From Roseovarius sp. THAF27 (GTDB lineage: Bacteria; Pseudomonadota; Alphaproteobacteria; Rhodobacterales; Rhodobacteraceae): 64,000 nucleotides of DNA. The notes under the pieces are model-generated. The model was not told the DNA's origin. It worked only from the letters and a program-made list of their open reading frames with translations, and did not search any database. Below, piece after piece: positions 1 through 8,832 of this stretch; position 1 is the stretch's first letter, and the number at the start of each line of letters is the position of its first letter. The stretch lies in the NCBI RefSeq assembly GCF_009363655.1, contig NZ_CP045394.1:107914-171913 (forward strand). The letters are read 5' to 3'. The translations under genes were made by a program, and so were the position numbers.

Positions 1-450
1 CTTGCTTTCATCCGGGCGATTCCGCTGATCCTCGTGGCCATGCTCATGGTAGGCGCTGTCGGGCTCGGGCCGCTGCCCGGCATCATCGCGGTCGCCTTTC
101 ATGCAACGGGGATGCTCGCCAAGTTCTATGCCGAGGCGATCGACGGCGTGTCCCGCGCGCCGATCGCCGCGCTGGAAAGCGCGGGCGCCGGGCCGCTCGT
201 GCGGCTCAGATACGCGATCTGGCCGCAGATGGCGCCGGTCGTCGCCCGCGACACGATTTTCCGGTTCGAGTTGAACCTGCGCGAGTCGCTGATCCTCGGG
301 ATTGTCGGCGCGGGCGGGATCGGCTTTTACATCCAGACCTACGTGCGCTCTTTCCAGTATGACAAGGCGGCCAGCGTCACGATTGCCGTCTTCGTCATGG
401 TCATCGCCATCGAAGCTATCAACGTCGCGCTGCGCCGTCGTTTTGCCTGA
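1..450 (+). CDS. phnE: PhnE-type phosphonate ABC transporter permease, C-terminal part
   Basis: The reading frame is open from the window edge, so the N-terminus lies outside; about 150 residues are visible. They carry hydrophobic segments and a permease cytoplasmic loop of the EAIDGVSRAPIAALESAGAG kind, which is typical of binding-protein-dependent permeases that couple to an ATPase. The later stretch with RFELNLRESLILGIVGAGG resembles phosphonate permeases (PhnE/PtxC). It would import phosphonate or a related oxyanion across the inner membrane. It ends only a few bases before the convergent L,D-transpeptidase gene. It is probably the flank of the island rather than part of its metal function. 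Other oxyanion permeases of the same family remain possible. Confidence 0.75.
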   Translation, partial: LAFIRAIPLILVAMLMVGAVGLGPLPGIIAVAFHATGMLAKFYAEAIDGVSRAPIAALESAGAGPLVRLRYAIWPQMAPVVARDTIFRFELNLRESLILGIVGAGGIGFYIQTYVRSFQYDKAASVTIAVFVMVIAIEAINVALRRRFA

Positions 451-453
451 CCT

Positions 454-966
454 TCAGGCATAGATGTCGATCGGTGTCCCGTCCCTGACCATGGCGTAGA
501 TATCCTCGATCTGCCGGTCCGTGACGGAGATGCAGCCCGCGGTCCAGTCGCGTTTGTTCATCGGGTCGATCCCCTTGCGGGGCCCCCCGTGGATGAAGAT
601 GTCGCCACCCGGCGATTTTCCTTGCGCCTCTGCAAACGCGATGTCGGCTTCATTGGGATATGAAATGCCGATGGAGAGGTGGAAGAGGCTGTTTGGGTTG
701 CGCCGGTCAATCAGGTAGGAGCCCTCCGGCGTGCGGCCGTCCCCCTCAAACTGCTTGTGGCCTTCGGGCGCGAAGCCCAATCCGATGGGATAGGTCCGCA
801 AGACGTCATCCGCGCCGTCAAGAACTAACAGCCGCTGCGCCTTGTACATGCGTAACCGGGTCACTTGTGGTCCGTTGTACGACCGGAACTTGCTGGCACA
901 GCCTGAAAGGAAGGCGGCCAAACCGCCCAACAGCAAGACCCGCCGTGAAATTCTGGTATTCATCAC
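454..966 (-). CDS. L,D-transpeptidase (YkuD domain), predicted lipoprotein
   Basis: 170 residues. The N-terminus has a basic region, a hydrophobic stretch and a lipobox ending LSGC, so it is probably a periplasm-facing lipoprotein. The C-terminal half carries the YkuD signature: a histidine in FIHGG and the catalytic cysteine in TAGCISV. Enzymes of this family form 3-3 peptidoglycan crosslinks or attach proteins to peptidoglycan using that cysteine. It is the first of four such genes in the window. It is convergent with the permease to its left and separated from the ZntA-type gene by about 60 bases. Confidence 0.85.
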   Translation of the reverse strand: MMNTRISRRVLLLGGLAAFLSGCASKFRSYNGPQVTRLRMYKAQRLLVLDGADDVLRTYPIGLGFAPEGHKQFEGDGRTPEGSYLIDRRNPNSLFHLSIGISYPNEADIAFAEAQGKSPGGDIFIHGGPRKGIDPMNKRDWTAGCISVTDRQIEDIYAMVRDGTPIDIYA

Positions 967-1029
967 TGCTCGACGCCCCTTTTGCGAGGTCTGGATGATG
1001 TCAGACGTTACCCTACCGAAACCGCCGGA

Positions 1030-3384
1030 TCAATGACCGTGCGCGAGTGCTCCCTTCGCCATCCGCTCGCCAATCGGTTCACCGCCCGAGGGCCCCGCTT
1101 CGACCCGGTGGCCGTTCAGGAGCCGAAGCGCGTTGGCCACGACAAGCAGAGACACGCCTACATCCGCAGCAATGGCGCCCCACATTGAGGCCATCCCGAA
1201 CGCGGTCAGCCCGACGAACAGCGCCTTGGTCGCCAGCGATATGCCGATATTCTGGTGGATGATCGTCATGGCCCGGCGCGAATGGCCAATAAGCCAAGGT
1301 ACCTTGCCGATGTCGTCGGTCATAAGCGCGATGTCGGCCGTCTCGATAGCGGCATCCGATCCGACAGCGCCCATGGCGATGGCATAATGCGCACGCGCCA
1401 TGGCCGGTGCGTCATTCACACCGTCGCCGATCATCGCTACCATGTCGTGGCTTTCGACGAGTTCCTCAATGGCCGTCACCTTGTCTTCCGGCAAAAGTTC
1501 GGCGCGCACCTCGTCGATGCCGACTTCGGCTGCCACCGCGCGCGCGGTGCGTTCGTTGTCGCCCGTCAACATCACGATGGTCTCCACACCCTGCGCATGC
1601 AGGCGCGCAACGATACCCTTTGCATCTGGGCGGATGCGGTCGCGAAGCTCCAGTACGCCGGTCACGCCGGCCTTGTCACCCACGGCAACGAGGGTGCTCC
1701 CTGTCTCCCCGATCTGATCCCGCAGATCCGCCGGAATGGCATTGCCGAACCCTTTCTCTTCGGCGAACCGATCCGAGCCGAGCCAGATAGCGCGCCCGTC
1801 GGCGCGTCCTTCCAGACCGCGCCCGGGCACGGTGCGGGTGTCCTCTGCGGCAGACACGGAAACACCATCGGCTTTGGCGCGCGAGAGTATGGCGCGTGCC
1901 AGCGGGTGTGAAGACCGCACCTCCAGGCTTGCTGCCAGCGCCATGAGATCGCGTGCGGAAACACCGACCAGTGGGTGAACCGCCGCCACCTCAGGCTCTC
2001 CCATGGTGATCGTCCCGGTCTTGTCCATCGCCAGTGCCGTGGTCCGCCCCGGCGCTTCGACATAGGCGCCGCCCTTGATGAGCACCCCCGCCCGTGCCGA
2101 CGCGGTCAGCGCCGCAACGATGGAAACCGGCGTAGAAATGACCAACGCGCAAGGACATGCGATGACCAGAAGGACCAGGGCATTGTAGAACCAGTAGTCC
2201 CAGGCGCCGCCGAGCAGGAGTGGTGGCACCAGCGCGATGGTGATCGCCAGAGCCATCACGATTGGTGTGTAGATGCGCGCGAACTTGGCCACCCACTGTT
2301 CGACCGGCGCGCGGCGGGCATGGGCATCGCCTACCATGCGAATGATTTTCGCGAGCACCGTATCCGAGGCGGCCTTCGTCGCCCGCACCGTCAGTGTGCC
2401 CTCGCCGTTGATCGTGCCGGCATAGACCTCTTCGCCGGGTTCCTTGGGTACTAGCGCGCTTTCCCCAGTAATTGGGGCCTGATCGACGGCCCCTGCCCCG
2501 TCCACGACCTCACCGTCGAGGGGGATACGGTCGCCGCCGCGCACGATAAACCTTGCATTGACTGCCACAGCCGCAGCCGGAACGTCGGATTCCGATCCGT
2601 CTTCGTAAAGGACCCGCGCCGTTGGCGGCGCCAGATCGAGGAGCGCGGAAACCGCGTTACGCGCCCGCCCCACGCTCCAGCTCTCAAGATAGAGAGAGAG
2701 CGAAAAAAAGAAGGCGACCGTCGCAGCCTCAAAAAACTCTCCGAGGCTGATGGCGCCGGCGACGGCCAGCACCATGAGCAGGTTCATGTCGGGGCTAAGC
2801 CTCCGCGCCGAAGACCAGGCCTTGGGCGCGACAAGCCAAACTCCGAAAAGAATCGCGAGGGCGAAGATCCCTGCTTCCGCCATGGGCATCGGCACATCGC
2901 CATGGCCCGCAAAGAGCCCGAGCGCGCCACCCATGCCGGTCTCGACCATGTGAAAAAGGAATCCCGCCCCCCAGAAGCCGCCGCTCAACGAGGTAAAGCG
3001 CTTCTGACGTGCCAGATGCGCCGCCTGGTCCTCTGCTGCGTTGTCGGCATCCCAAGGCTTCGCGCTCATGCCGGTCGTTGCGACCAACTGCGTGACCTCG
3101 TCGTCTGGTATCCTCTTGGCGCTATCGAGGATGGTCATTCGCCCGTTGATAACGTCGAATGCCAGGTGTTCGGTTCCGCCCACTTTCGGCCCGACAACCC
3201 GGTTCAGGATCGCCACCTCTTCGGCGCAATCGAGCCCGGATACCTGAAAGCTCCTTCCGCCGGACGGCGCTAGCCCAGCCGACGCAACATCTCTTTTCGC
3301 ATCGCAACAGGATTTGCCTGTTGCGTGAGGTTGCTTTTGATCACTCCGGTGGCTGTGATCGTTGCGGTTGCCATCAAAAGACAT
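1030..3384 (-). CDS. zntA: Zn/Cd/Pb-type P1B ATPase (ZntA/CadA-like)
   Basis: 784 residues; exports divalent metal from the cytoplasm using ATP. The N-terminus is His-rich with a CC pair (residues 26-27) followed by a degenerate metal-binding domain with LDCAEE near residue 51. The core has TGES around 306-309, the membrane CPC motif at 410-412, the phosphorylation motif DKTGT at 454-458, and GDGVNDAP in the C-terminal third. CPC together with the LDCAEE-type N-domain favours the ZntA (P1B-2) group over copper pumps. The gene stands alone and has a MerR-type promoter with a 19-bp spacer upstream. The only zinc-type MerR regulator in the window lies 52 kb away, so control may be in trans. Confidence 0.88.
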   Translation of the reverse strand: MSFDGNRNDHSHRSDQKQPHATGKSCCDAKRDVASAGLAPSGGRSFQVSGLDCAEEVAILNRVVGPKVGGTEHLAFDVINGRMTILDSAKRIPDDEVTQLVATTGMSAKPWDADNAAEDQAAHLARQKRFTSLSGGFWGAGFLFHMVETGMGGALGLFAGHGDVPMPMAEAGIFALAILFGVWLVAPKAWSSARRLSPDMNLLMVLAVAGAISLGEFFEAATVAFFFSLSLYLESWSVGRARNAVSALLDLAPPTARVLYEDGSESDVPAAAVAVNARFIVRGGDRIPLDGEVVDGAGAVDQAPITGESALVPKEPGEEVYAGTINGEGTLTVRATKAASDTVLAKIIRMVGDAHARRAPVEQWVAKFARIYTPIVMALAITIALVPPLLLGGAWDYWFYNALVLLVIACPCALVISTPVSIVAALTASARAGVLIKGGAYVEAPGRTTALAMDKTGTITMGEPEVAAVHPLVGVSARDLMALAASLEVRSSHPLARAILSRAKADGVSVSAAEDTRTVPGRGLEGRADGRAIWLGSDRFAEEKGFGNAIPADLRDQIGETGSTLVAVGDKAGVTGVLELRDRIRPDAKGIVARLHAQGVETIVMLTGDNERTARAVAAEVGIDEVRAELLPEDKVTAIEELVESHDMVAMIGDGVNDAPAMARAHYAIAMGAVGSDAAIETADIALMTDDIGKVPWLIGHSRRAMTIIHQNIGISLATKALFVGLTAFGMASMWGAIAADVGVSLLVVANALRLLNGHRVEAGPSGGEPIGERMAKGALAHGH

Positions 3385-3416
3385 GGATTGACCTCGGGAT
3401 TCATTGATTCCACATT

Positions 3417-3447
3417 GCTATAGCTCCTAAAGCAACTAGAGCATCAA
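3417..3447 (-). promoter_or_regulatory. MerR-family-type promoter of the ZntA-like gene
   Basis: On the minus strand a -35 element TTGATG (3447-3442) is separated by exactly 19 bases (3441-3423) from a -10 element TATAGC (3422-3417). A spacer overlong by two bases with a partial dyad (GCTCTAG...GGAGC) is the hallmark of promoters untwisted by MerR-family regulators. The predicted transcription start falls about 25 bases upstream of the ATG at 3384. Confidence 0.7.
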
Positions 3448-3541
3448 GAGTTAGAATAGGACGTTTCATGCAGAAAATTGCAGCGTCCGAACGTTCACCG
3501 CACCACTAAGGCGCGATGAAATCAGAAAGAGCGGGTTAAAA

Positions 3542-3811
3542 ATGCAAAAACGACAAGCGCCTATCATTGCAGCAATTCTGGTACTCGCCGGCTGCGCGGT
3601 GCCGCCGACAGATGATGGCGCTCAGAACAAGGTTGGCAATGTTCCCGCGTCTGTAGCGGCCCTTGCTGCACCCGGTCAGGATCTCACGTCGGCTCGTCGA
3701 CTTCCGGAAGATGGGTGCTACTGGTATCAGCACAGTGGACCAGTAGAGACCACTTTGGTACCTCTTCGCGCGGCCGGCGGCGGACCAATCTGCACGTCTC
3801 TCCAGTCTTGA
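3542..3811 (+). CDS. small predicted lipoprotein
   Basis: 89 residues. The signal sequence ends in a lipobox LAGC (Cys19), predicting a lipidated periplasmic protein of about 70 residues. Two further cysteines lie in the C-terminal half (DGCYWY and GPICTS) and could form a disulfide. I do not recognise the family. It is divergent from the ZntA-like gene and convergent with an L,D-transpeptidase gene 48 bases away. An overlapping minus-strand frame looks like a shadow because it has neither signal nor recognisable domain. Confidence 0.55.
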   Translation: MQKRQAPIIAAILVLAGCAVPPTDDGAQNKVGNVPASVAALAAPGQDLTSARRLPEDGCYWYQHSGPVETTLVPLRAAGGGPICTSLQS

Positions 3812-3858
3812 TTTGCTTGTCCAGAGGGTCGCGGATGCGTCGAGTTCAGTGCACGCCT

Positions 3859-4521
3859 TCAACTTTGCGCTGTCACACTATCCTCGGCCGAGTAAAGAAA
3901 CGCTGTCGAACCTATCTTGACGTTGGGATAAAGTTCGTTGATGTGAGCCATGACCATCCGGACGCAGCCAGAACTTGCGCGACCGCCGATGCTTTTTGGA
4001 TACGGTGTGCCATGGATACGTAGATAGCTATCCCTACTGCCGACAAAAAGATAAAGCGCACGTGACCCAAGTGCGTTGGTCGGGCCAGGTTCCATACCAT
4101 CTGCGTATTGCTCGTACTCCGGATTGCGTTCAATCATGTTTTTGGTTGGCGTCCAATGAGGCCATTTCACCTTCCGCTTAATCGTATAAGTTCCCGGCTC
4201 ATAAAGGTCGCCCTTTGCAATGGCCACGCCGTAGCGCATTGCAGTTCCACCTTTTTCGATGTGATAGAGGTATCGCGCCACTGCGTCCACGTGGATGTCG
4301 CCCGGCACGAGATTGCGCTTCGCGACGACGCGCTGCGGCAAAAACCTTGGATGCAGACCCCATGGGTTAGTCGTGGCTGGCTCGTAGCCGAACGGTGTGA
4401 CTTGCTTGTCCCAAGCCGCCTTTTGTGATTCTGTTGGCCACGTATCGGCAAAGAGCGGCTGACCGATTGAGGCCGAGAATAGCGCAGTCGTTGTTTGGAT
4501 GAAGTGGCGTCTCGTCAGCAT
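3859..4521 (-). CDS. L,D-transpeptidase with Tat-like signal
   Basis: 220 residues. The start MLTRRHFIQTTTALFSASIG is a twin-arginine signal, so folded export is likely. The catalytic region contains YLRIHGTPYP and SSGCVRM, the His-Gly and Ser-Gly-Cys-x-Arg pair of the YkuD family. It is about the usual length for periplasmic ErfK/YbiS-type enzymes that crosslink peptidoglycan through a catalytic cysteine. It is related to the gene at 4988-5569 in the same orientation. A MerR-type promoter lies 125-155 bases upstream, which would put a cell-wall enzyme under metal control. Confidence 0.88.
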   Translation of the reverse strand: MLTRRHFIQTTTALFSASIGQPLFADTWPTESQKAAWDKQVTPFGYEPATTNPWGLHPRFLPQRVVAKRNLVPGDIHVDAVARYLYHIEKGGTAMRYGVAIAKGDLYEPGTYTIKRKVKWPHWTPTKNMIERNPEYEQYADGMEPGPTNALGSRALYLFVGSRDSYLRIHGTPYPKSIGGRASSGCVRMVMAHINELYPNVKIGSTAFLYSAEDSVTAQS

Positions 4522-4645
4522 TTTTCTGTTTCCTTCGCAAGATTTTACTAAAGGATAAAATATATCCTTATCGTGCCTCTACTTACCCAGGTAAGGAATA
4601 AGGCATCGTCAGCAACCTTCCCAAGGTCTAGTTCGGTACATTTGC

Positions 4646-4676
4646 GTCGTAACTCCTAAAGCTCCTAAAGGTTCAA
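4646..4676 (-). promoter_or_regulatory. MerR-type promoter candidate upstream of an L,D-transpeptidase gene
   Basis: Minus strand: -35 TTGAAC (4676-4671), 19-base spacer (4670-4652), possible -10 TACGAC (4651-4646). The spacer is a direct repeat of CTTTAGGAG, and the TTTAGGAGCT core is shared with the ZntA-like promoter at 3417-3447. The rest of the gap between the two transpeptidase genes (4522-4987) holds no gene I can support and is more AT-rich than the island average. Confidence 0.5.
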
Positions 4677-4987
4677 GAAAAAAGTTCTGCGAACACGGTT
4701 CCCACTAACCCAGCCTCGTCGCGTGAAAAACCAGCTGATCCAATTACTTCTCAAGGGGCTGACGAAGCTCTTTTCAACATATTTCCGAGCCACAGCCTCT
4801 AGTCAGGGTCAGATAGGCTAGCGATTGGTTGATCCTTGCGAAAGTAGGCTTCGACGTGAAAAATTGGTCCAAATTCTGCATGCGAACAGGATACGATTGC
4901 ATCATTCATGTGGGTATCAAAACCTCACGGGGTGAGACATGCACCGCGTACTTTCGTTTCGCTGACCTCAAGTTGCAAACGACTTTT

Positions 4988-5569
4988 TCAAATGCCGTTC
5001 AGTTTGGGGTAAAGATAAACGCGTGCACCTATCGCAACACGATCGTACAGGTCCTTTACGTGCTTATTGGTGAGGCGGGCACATCCGTTTGAAACGGCCG
5101 ACCCGATGGTTTCTGGTGCATTGGTTCCATGGATTCGAAGATAGGTGTCTCGGCCGTCATCATCGTATAAATAGATCGCTCGCGCGCCGAGAGGATTATT
5201 CGGTCCTCCCTTCAAACCGTTTCTAAATCGTGCATACTTATTCGGCTCTCTTTGGATCATGGCGTTGGTCGGCCGCCACCACGGCCATTTGGCTTTGCGC
5301 GCTACTGTGAACACGCCTGATTCGTACAAATCCTTGCGTCCAACTCCTACTCCGTAGCGGATCGCCATACCTTCTTCGAGCATGAAATACAAAAAAAAAT
5401 CATCCGGTACTAAATGCAGATCTCCGGGCAGCCAATCCGTCCGACGTGCGTTTACCAGTTGAGGAAGAAAGCGCTCTGGAAAAGAGGGTTGACTTGCTGC
5501 ACCAATCGTAGGAGCCAACATGCTGGCTGCACTGGTAGATACGAACACTCGCCTGCTAAAGCCTTTCAT
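4988..5569 (-). CDS. L,D-transpeptidase
   Basis: 193 residues from the ATG at 5569, chosen because it begins MKGFSRRVFVSTSAASMLAP, a Tat-like signal; the longer frame to 5635 adds 22 residues that do not look like a signal. The catalytic part shows YLRIHGTNAP and SNGCARL, the His and nucleophilic Cys motifs of the YkuD fold. It shares the FLPQLV...PGDLH arrangement with its neighbour at 3859-4521, so the two are probably paralogues. A perfect 20-bp palindrome lies 61 bases upstream of the start. Confidence 0.87.
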   Translation of the reverse strand: MKGFSRRVFVSTSAASMLAPTIGAASQPSFPERFLPQLVNARRTDWLPGDLHLVPDDFFLYFMLEEGMAIRYGVGVGRKDLYESGVFTVARKAKWPWWRPTNAMIQREPNKYARFRNGLKGGPNNPLGARAIYLYDDDGRDTYLRIHGTNAPETIGSAVSNGCARLTNKHVKDLYDRVAIGARVYLYPKLNGI

Positions 5570-5629
5570 TTTGATGTACCCTACTAGTTTGCGTTGCATG
5601 AAATTGCGAACACATTGCGTCGATATGTA

Positions 5630-5649
5630 GAACACACGATCGTGTGTTC
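5630..5649. promoter_or_regulatory. perfect 20-bp palindrome, candidate operator
   Basis: GAACACACGATCGTGTGTTC reads identically on both strands. It sits between the transpeptidase start (5569) and an empty stretch reaching to 6089, in the position expected for a dimeric repressor or activator site. The 440 bases from 5650 to 6089 hold no gene I can support: a minus-strand frame at 5648-5881 has no recognisable features. Confidence 0.4.
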
Positions 5650-6089
5650 ACAACTGCGAGCTGTTTGACTGTTGCTCCGAGGATACGATCCGAACTTTCG
5701 GAAGGGTTATTTGCCCAAAGCATGCCGAGCACTTAGTGGATATCTGCGTGGCAATCCTCAACACCGCTCTCCAGCGTGATACAATCTTGCCTATTCGGTC
5801 ACGGGCGATAGTGGCGAGACGCTCAAGTACTTCGATAGAAACGTGTTCGTAAACTTGCTCCTGATTTTGCATCCAAATCACGAGCGAGAGCTACTGGAAA
5901 GGCCACTACGTGTGAACGATGACTTTTCGAAGGTTGGATATTGCTTCAACCTATCGTGAGTCCAGCGTCAAGATGTGGTTTCACACCTGTGCCCAACGTA
6001 GGTTCGACTCAGTAAAAAGCTTGGCGCTTGATGCGCGGTCCCGCCTCGCATATTCCGGCGCCAAATCTGCTGAGAAAGGCACGCCTTAT

Positions 6090-6782
6090 ATGACTCTGTC
6101 CACAATCCTGCGTATCGACAAAATCCTGCTCGGCATTGTCGCCGCCGTGCTGTTACTTTCGGTCGTTATTTATTTCTACAGCACCGACTATTTCTCGCTC
6201 ACCTACGCGCGTGAAGACGGCTTGGTGGAATACAGCACTGCTCTCTTTCTCTGCGTGGCCAGCGTCGTCCTGGTGATGAACGCGCGGTCGCTAAAGGCGC
6301 GCGGCGCGGGCCTCGCCTTCGCCTGCACGCTGTTCTATGCGCTTGTCTTCTTCTTTGCCGCCGGCGAAGAGATTTCCTGGGGCCAACGTATAATCGGCTG
6401 GGAAACCGGCGAGACCTTCGAGGAGATGAATAAGCAGCAGGAAACGAACCTGCACAACCTGATTGTGCCCACGCCTTGGGGCGATTTCCACCTCGCCAAG
6501 ACGCTCTTCGGTCCGATCCTAACGTTAATCGTGCTGGTCTACATTACCGTGCTGCCACTGCTCTACTTGCGCGTCGGCTGGATCAAACGTGCCGCCAATC
6601 ACATTGCCGCCCCGGTGCCCGGCACACGTCACGCAATGCTCGCCGTTACAGCAAGCCTGGTGATTGCGGTCATCGACGTTCCTCGTAAATGGGAGGTCTA
6701 CGAGTTGGTCTTCTCGCTCCTGGCAACCTCGATCTTCCTCCTGCCGCAGAACAGTAAACACACGACTTTCTTGGAGGCGTGA
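6090..6782 (+). CDS. conserved multi-pass membrane protein of unknown function
   Basis: 230 residues from the ATG at 6090, chosen because it has a purine-rich ribosome site (GAGAAAGG) and opens directly into a transmembrane helix; the frame extends further upstream without hydrophobic or conserved features. About six hydrophobic helices are visible. A conserved loop holds AAGEEISWGQRI followed by NKQQETNLHN, a signature I associate with an uncharacterised bacterial membrane family; the glutamates and histidine could be catalytic or metal-binding. It is followed within 45 bases by IS3 debris in the opposite orientation. Confidence 0.65.
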   Translation: MTLSTILRIDKILLGIVAAVLLLSVVIYFYSTDYFSLTYAREDGLVEYSTALFLCVASVVLVMNARSLKARGAGLAFACTLFYALVFFFAAGEEISWGQRIIGWETGETFEEMNKQQETNLHNLIVPTPWGDFHLAKTLFGPILTLIVLVYITVLPLLYLRVGWIKRAANHIAAPVPGTRHAMLAVTASLVIAVIDVPRKWEVYELVFSLLATSIFLLPQNSKHTTFLEA

Positions 6783-6823
6783 TATGAGCCGCGCCGGGTT
6801 TGCCGGAGGCTGATTGATCTTAG

Positions 6824-7386
6824 CTACGCGGCCATGTCTGATGTTTCCAGGGTCGCGTAATAGTTTGCTTCGACCTCTCTTGGCGGAATGTATACGATGG
6901 GTTCGAGAAGACGACGGTTGTTGAACCAATTCACCCAATACAGGGTCGCGTATTCCACTGCATCGAAACTGCGCCATGGCCCGCGTCGGTGGATGACCTC
7001 AGCATTGAACAGGCCATTGGCCGTCTCGGCCAGGGCATTGTCATAACTGTCGCAAACGCTTCCCACGGAAGGTTCTACCCCGCCTCTGCGAGTCACTCGG
7101 TATAGCGAATGGACAGATATTGCGATCCGCGATCCGAGTGAAGCACCAGGCCTGATCCGGGTTGTCTCTGAAGAACGGCCTGTTGGAGGGTGTAAGGTGC
7201 GGTTACTCGTGGGACATCCCGTTTGTTGATTATAGCTTCTCTCTGAGCGCTTCGTAAGACGTCTTGACGCCAACGGTAGAAGCTGGATCGACCTATCCCG
7301 AAATAGCGGCAAGTCCTCGCGACGTGACCGATCTCCTCCGCATGTCGAAGTATCCTCAACTTGCGTTGGTCCTTGGTCATGAACAT
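6824..7386 (-). pseudogene. IS3-family transposase remnant
   Basis: The N-terminal part (from 7386) has a helix-turn-helix segment (RTCRYFGIGRSSFYRWR). It then jumps to the C-terminal end of an IS3 catalytic domain (GLVLHSDRGSQYLSIRYTE). The frame shifts near 7093, and the rest of the domain (EPSVGSVCDSYDNALAETAN, then WVNWFNNRRLLEP) continues in another frame. The central catalytic region is missing, so the element cannot transpose. The two ends look like different transposase families joined by deletion. Confidence 0.8.
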
Positions 7387-7493
7387 CTCCTTCTTCCCAA
7401 ACCTCGGAGGTTAAAGAAAATGTCCCGCGAGTAACGGCATATCTACATTGCTCGGCTACCTCCGTAGCGCTTGATTTTATTGCCTCAAATCGT

Positions 7494-7522
7494 TGGGGCC
7501 GGGCGTGTTCGCCTCGGCCCCA
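7494..7522 (-). terminator. strong hairpin downstream of cupredoxin-CusF copy 1
   Basis: A GC-rich inverted repeat, TGGGGCCG-GGCG with CGCC-CGGCCCCA around a TGTT loop, lies 11 bases beyond the stop of the gene at 7533-8258. The following T-rich tract on the minus strand is weak, so intrinsic termination is likely but not certain. Confidence 0.5.
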
Positions 7523-7532
7523 TTGTCTATCT

Positions 7533-8258
7533 TCACTTCATCTGCGTGACAGTAAGCTTTCCCTCAACCCGGTCGGCAACGAACTCGATTTCCTGACCCT
7601 CCGCCATCTTGGCCATCATTGCTTCGTCAGCGCGGAACACCATGGTCATCGCGGGCATATCAAGGTTAACGAGAGGGCCGTGAATGATTGTGACTTTGCC
7701 GGCCTCCGCGTCGATTTTCTTGATGGTCCCGCTCGTGTACTCCACGTCAGCCTGAGCTATCTGGTCACCGACCGCTACCTCACGATGCATGCCGGCTTCG
7801 TAGTGGCCCGGGATCAGGCATGCTGCTTCGAACGTACCAGAATTCGCGAAAGTCCAGACAACCTCACCCGACGCGCCCGCATCGAGACGGATACGGTTCG
7901 GATCGTCGTGTTCCATGTCCATCTTGGCCATTTCGATCTTGTGCTCGGCATTGCGCTCGACCGTGTCGAGTACGAACTCATGCTCCAACTCACCCTTGTT
8001 GGTGATGTTGAAGCGGATGGTTTCACCCTCCTTGATGGTCATCTCTTCGCTCTCGATCAGCATCTGGCCCTCATCGTTTTCGAGCAAAGTGACGTCGATT
8101 GTGCGATCCACCTTGGCGGGGTCACCCGGCATGCCGACCATCATTTCTGTCTGTTCGGTAGGCTGGTTTTCATCATGTCCACCGCCGTGCGTGCCTGTAG
8201 CATAGGCCTGTGTGGAAAGCGCGATCGCGAGGCTTAATGTCAGAAGAAGGTTTTTCAT
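7533..8258 (-). CDS. periplasmic cupredoxin-CusF fusion, copy 1
   Basis: 241 residues: a signal peptide ending near AYATG, a His-rich linker (THGGGHDEN), and a cupredoxin domain with the ligand set HEFVLD...CLIPGHYEAGM (His, Cys, His, Met). After it comes a CusF-like domain (SGTIKKIDAEAGKVTIIHG, then LDMPAMTMVF) that binds Cu(I) through Met/His residues. It would buffer or shuttle copper in the periplasm. It is nearly identical to the copy at 41895-42620, differing by a handful of residues including EEMTI versus EPMDI. It follows a truncated multicopper oxidase in the same order as copy 2. Confidence 0.88.
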   Translation of the reverse strand: MKNLLLTLSLAIALSTQAYATGTHGGGHDENQPTEQTEMMVGMPGDPAKVDRTIDVTLLENDEGQMLIESEEMTIKEGETIRFNITNKGELEHEFVLDTVERNAEHKIEMAKMDMEHDDPNRIRLDAGASGEVVWTFANSGTFEAACLIPGHYEAGMHREVAVGDQIAQADVEYTSGTIKKIDAEAGKVTIIHGPLVNLDMPAMTMVFRADEAMMAKMAEGQEIEFVADRVEGKLTVTQMK

Positions 8259-8784
8259 TTCATTTTCCTGTAGGTTGGTTTGGTTAGAGATGACGAAGGG
8301 CTGCTCAGCCCTTCGAGGCTGGTTTCTGTGTGAGAATGGTCCTGGGGCTGTTGTTGGAGGCGAATTCAGGCAACTCGCCGGTCCATTCGTAGGCCATCTC
8401 GCCCGGGGGGTTCTCGTACCAGCCGGGATCGGAGTAATCGTCCGCGTCGATGCCGTCCCGCACCTTTACGACCGAAAACATGCCGCCCATCTCGATGGGG
8501 CCGTAAGGACCCCAACCCGTCATCATCGGGATGGTATTGTCGGGCAGCGGCATTTCCATTTTCGCCATATCGCCCATCCCGTTCGTGCCCATAGGCATGT
8601 ATTCCGGCTGAAACTGACGGATCTTCTGCGTCAGCGGCTTCTTGTTGACCCCGATGAACGTCGGCACGTCATGGCCCATGGCGTTCATCGTGTGGTGTGA
8701 CTTGTGACAGTGGATCGCCCAGTCACCCAGATGGTCCGCGACGAACTCATAGGCGCGCATCGCGCCCACGGGGATGTCGATGCT
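7537..8784. repeat. 1.25-kb direct duplication, copy 1
   Basis: This block matches 41899-43146 in the same orientation with a constant offset of 34,362 bases and no indels. By eye about 18 substitutions are visible, so it is roughly 98-99% identical. Identity starts at the end of the cupredoxin-CusF gene. It falls sharply after 8784 inside the multicopper oxidase and is lost by about 8832. Confidence 0.85.
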
Positions 8785-8832
8785 GACCTCCGGCCATTGG
8801 GCTTCAGGTGGAACCCAGCCACCGCCTGTGCA
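8305..8832 (-). pseudogene. multicopper oxidase, C-terminal fragment
   Basis: Only the last about 175 residues of the oxidase are present, including the C-terminal copper motif WAIHCHKSHHTMNAMGH. The intact homologue is at 42667-44025. Upstream of 8832 the homology stops and there is no start codon or signal sequence, so domain 1 and the other copper motifs are gone. The last about 45 bases before the breakpoint are much more diverged than the rest, suggesting recombination between related oxidase genes. The gap 8833-9156 holds no supported gene apart from a weak CueR-like site. Confidence 0.8.

Noticed and set aside
4829..5092. 87-residue plus-strand frame
   Set aside because: Its end overlaps the transpeptidase gene on the other strand, and it lacks a ribosome site or motif.
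5648..5881. 77-residue minus-strand frame
   Set aside because: No domain or signal, only a weak start; it lies in a gap and could be a chance frame or remnant.
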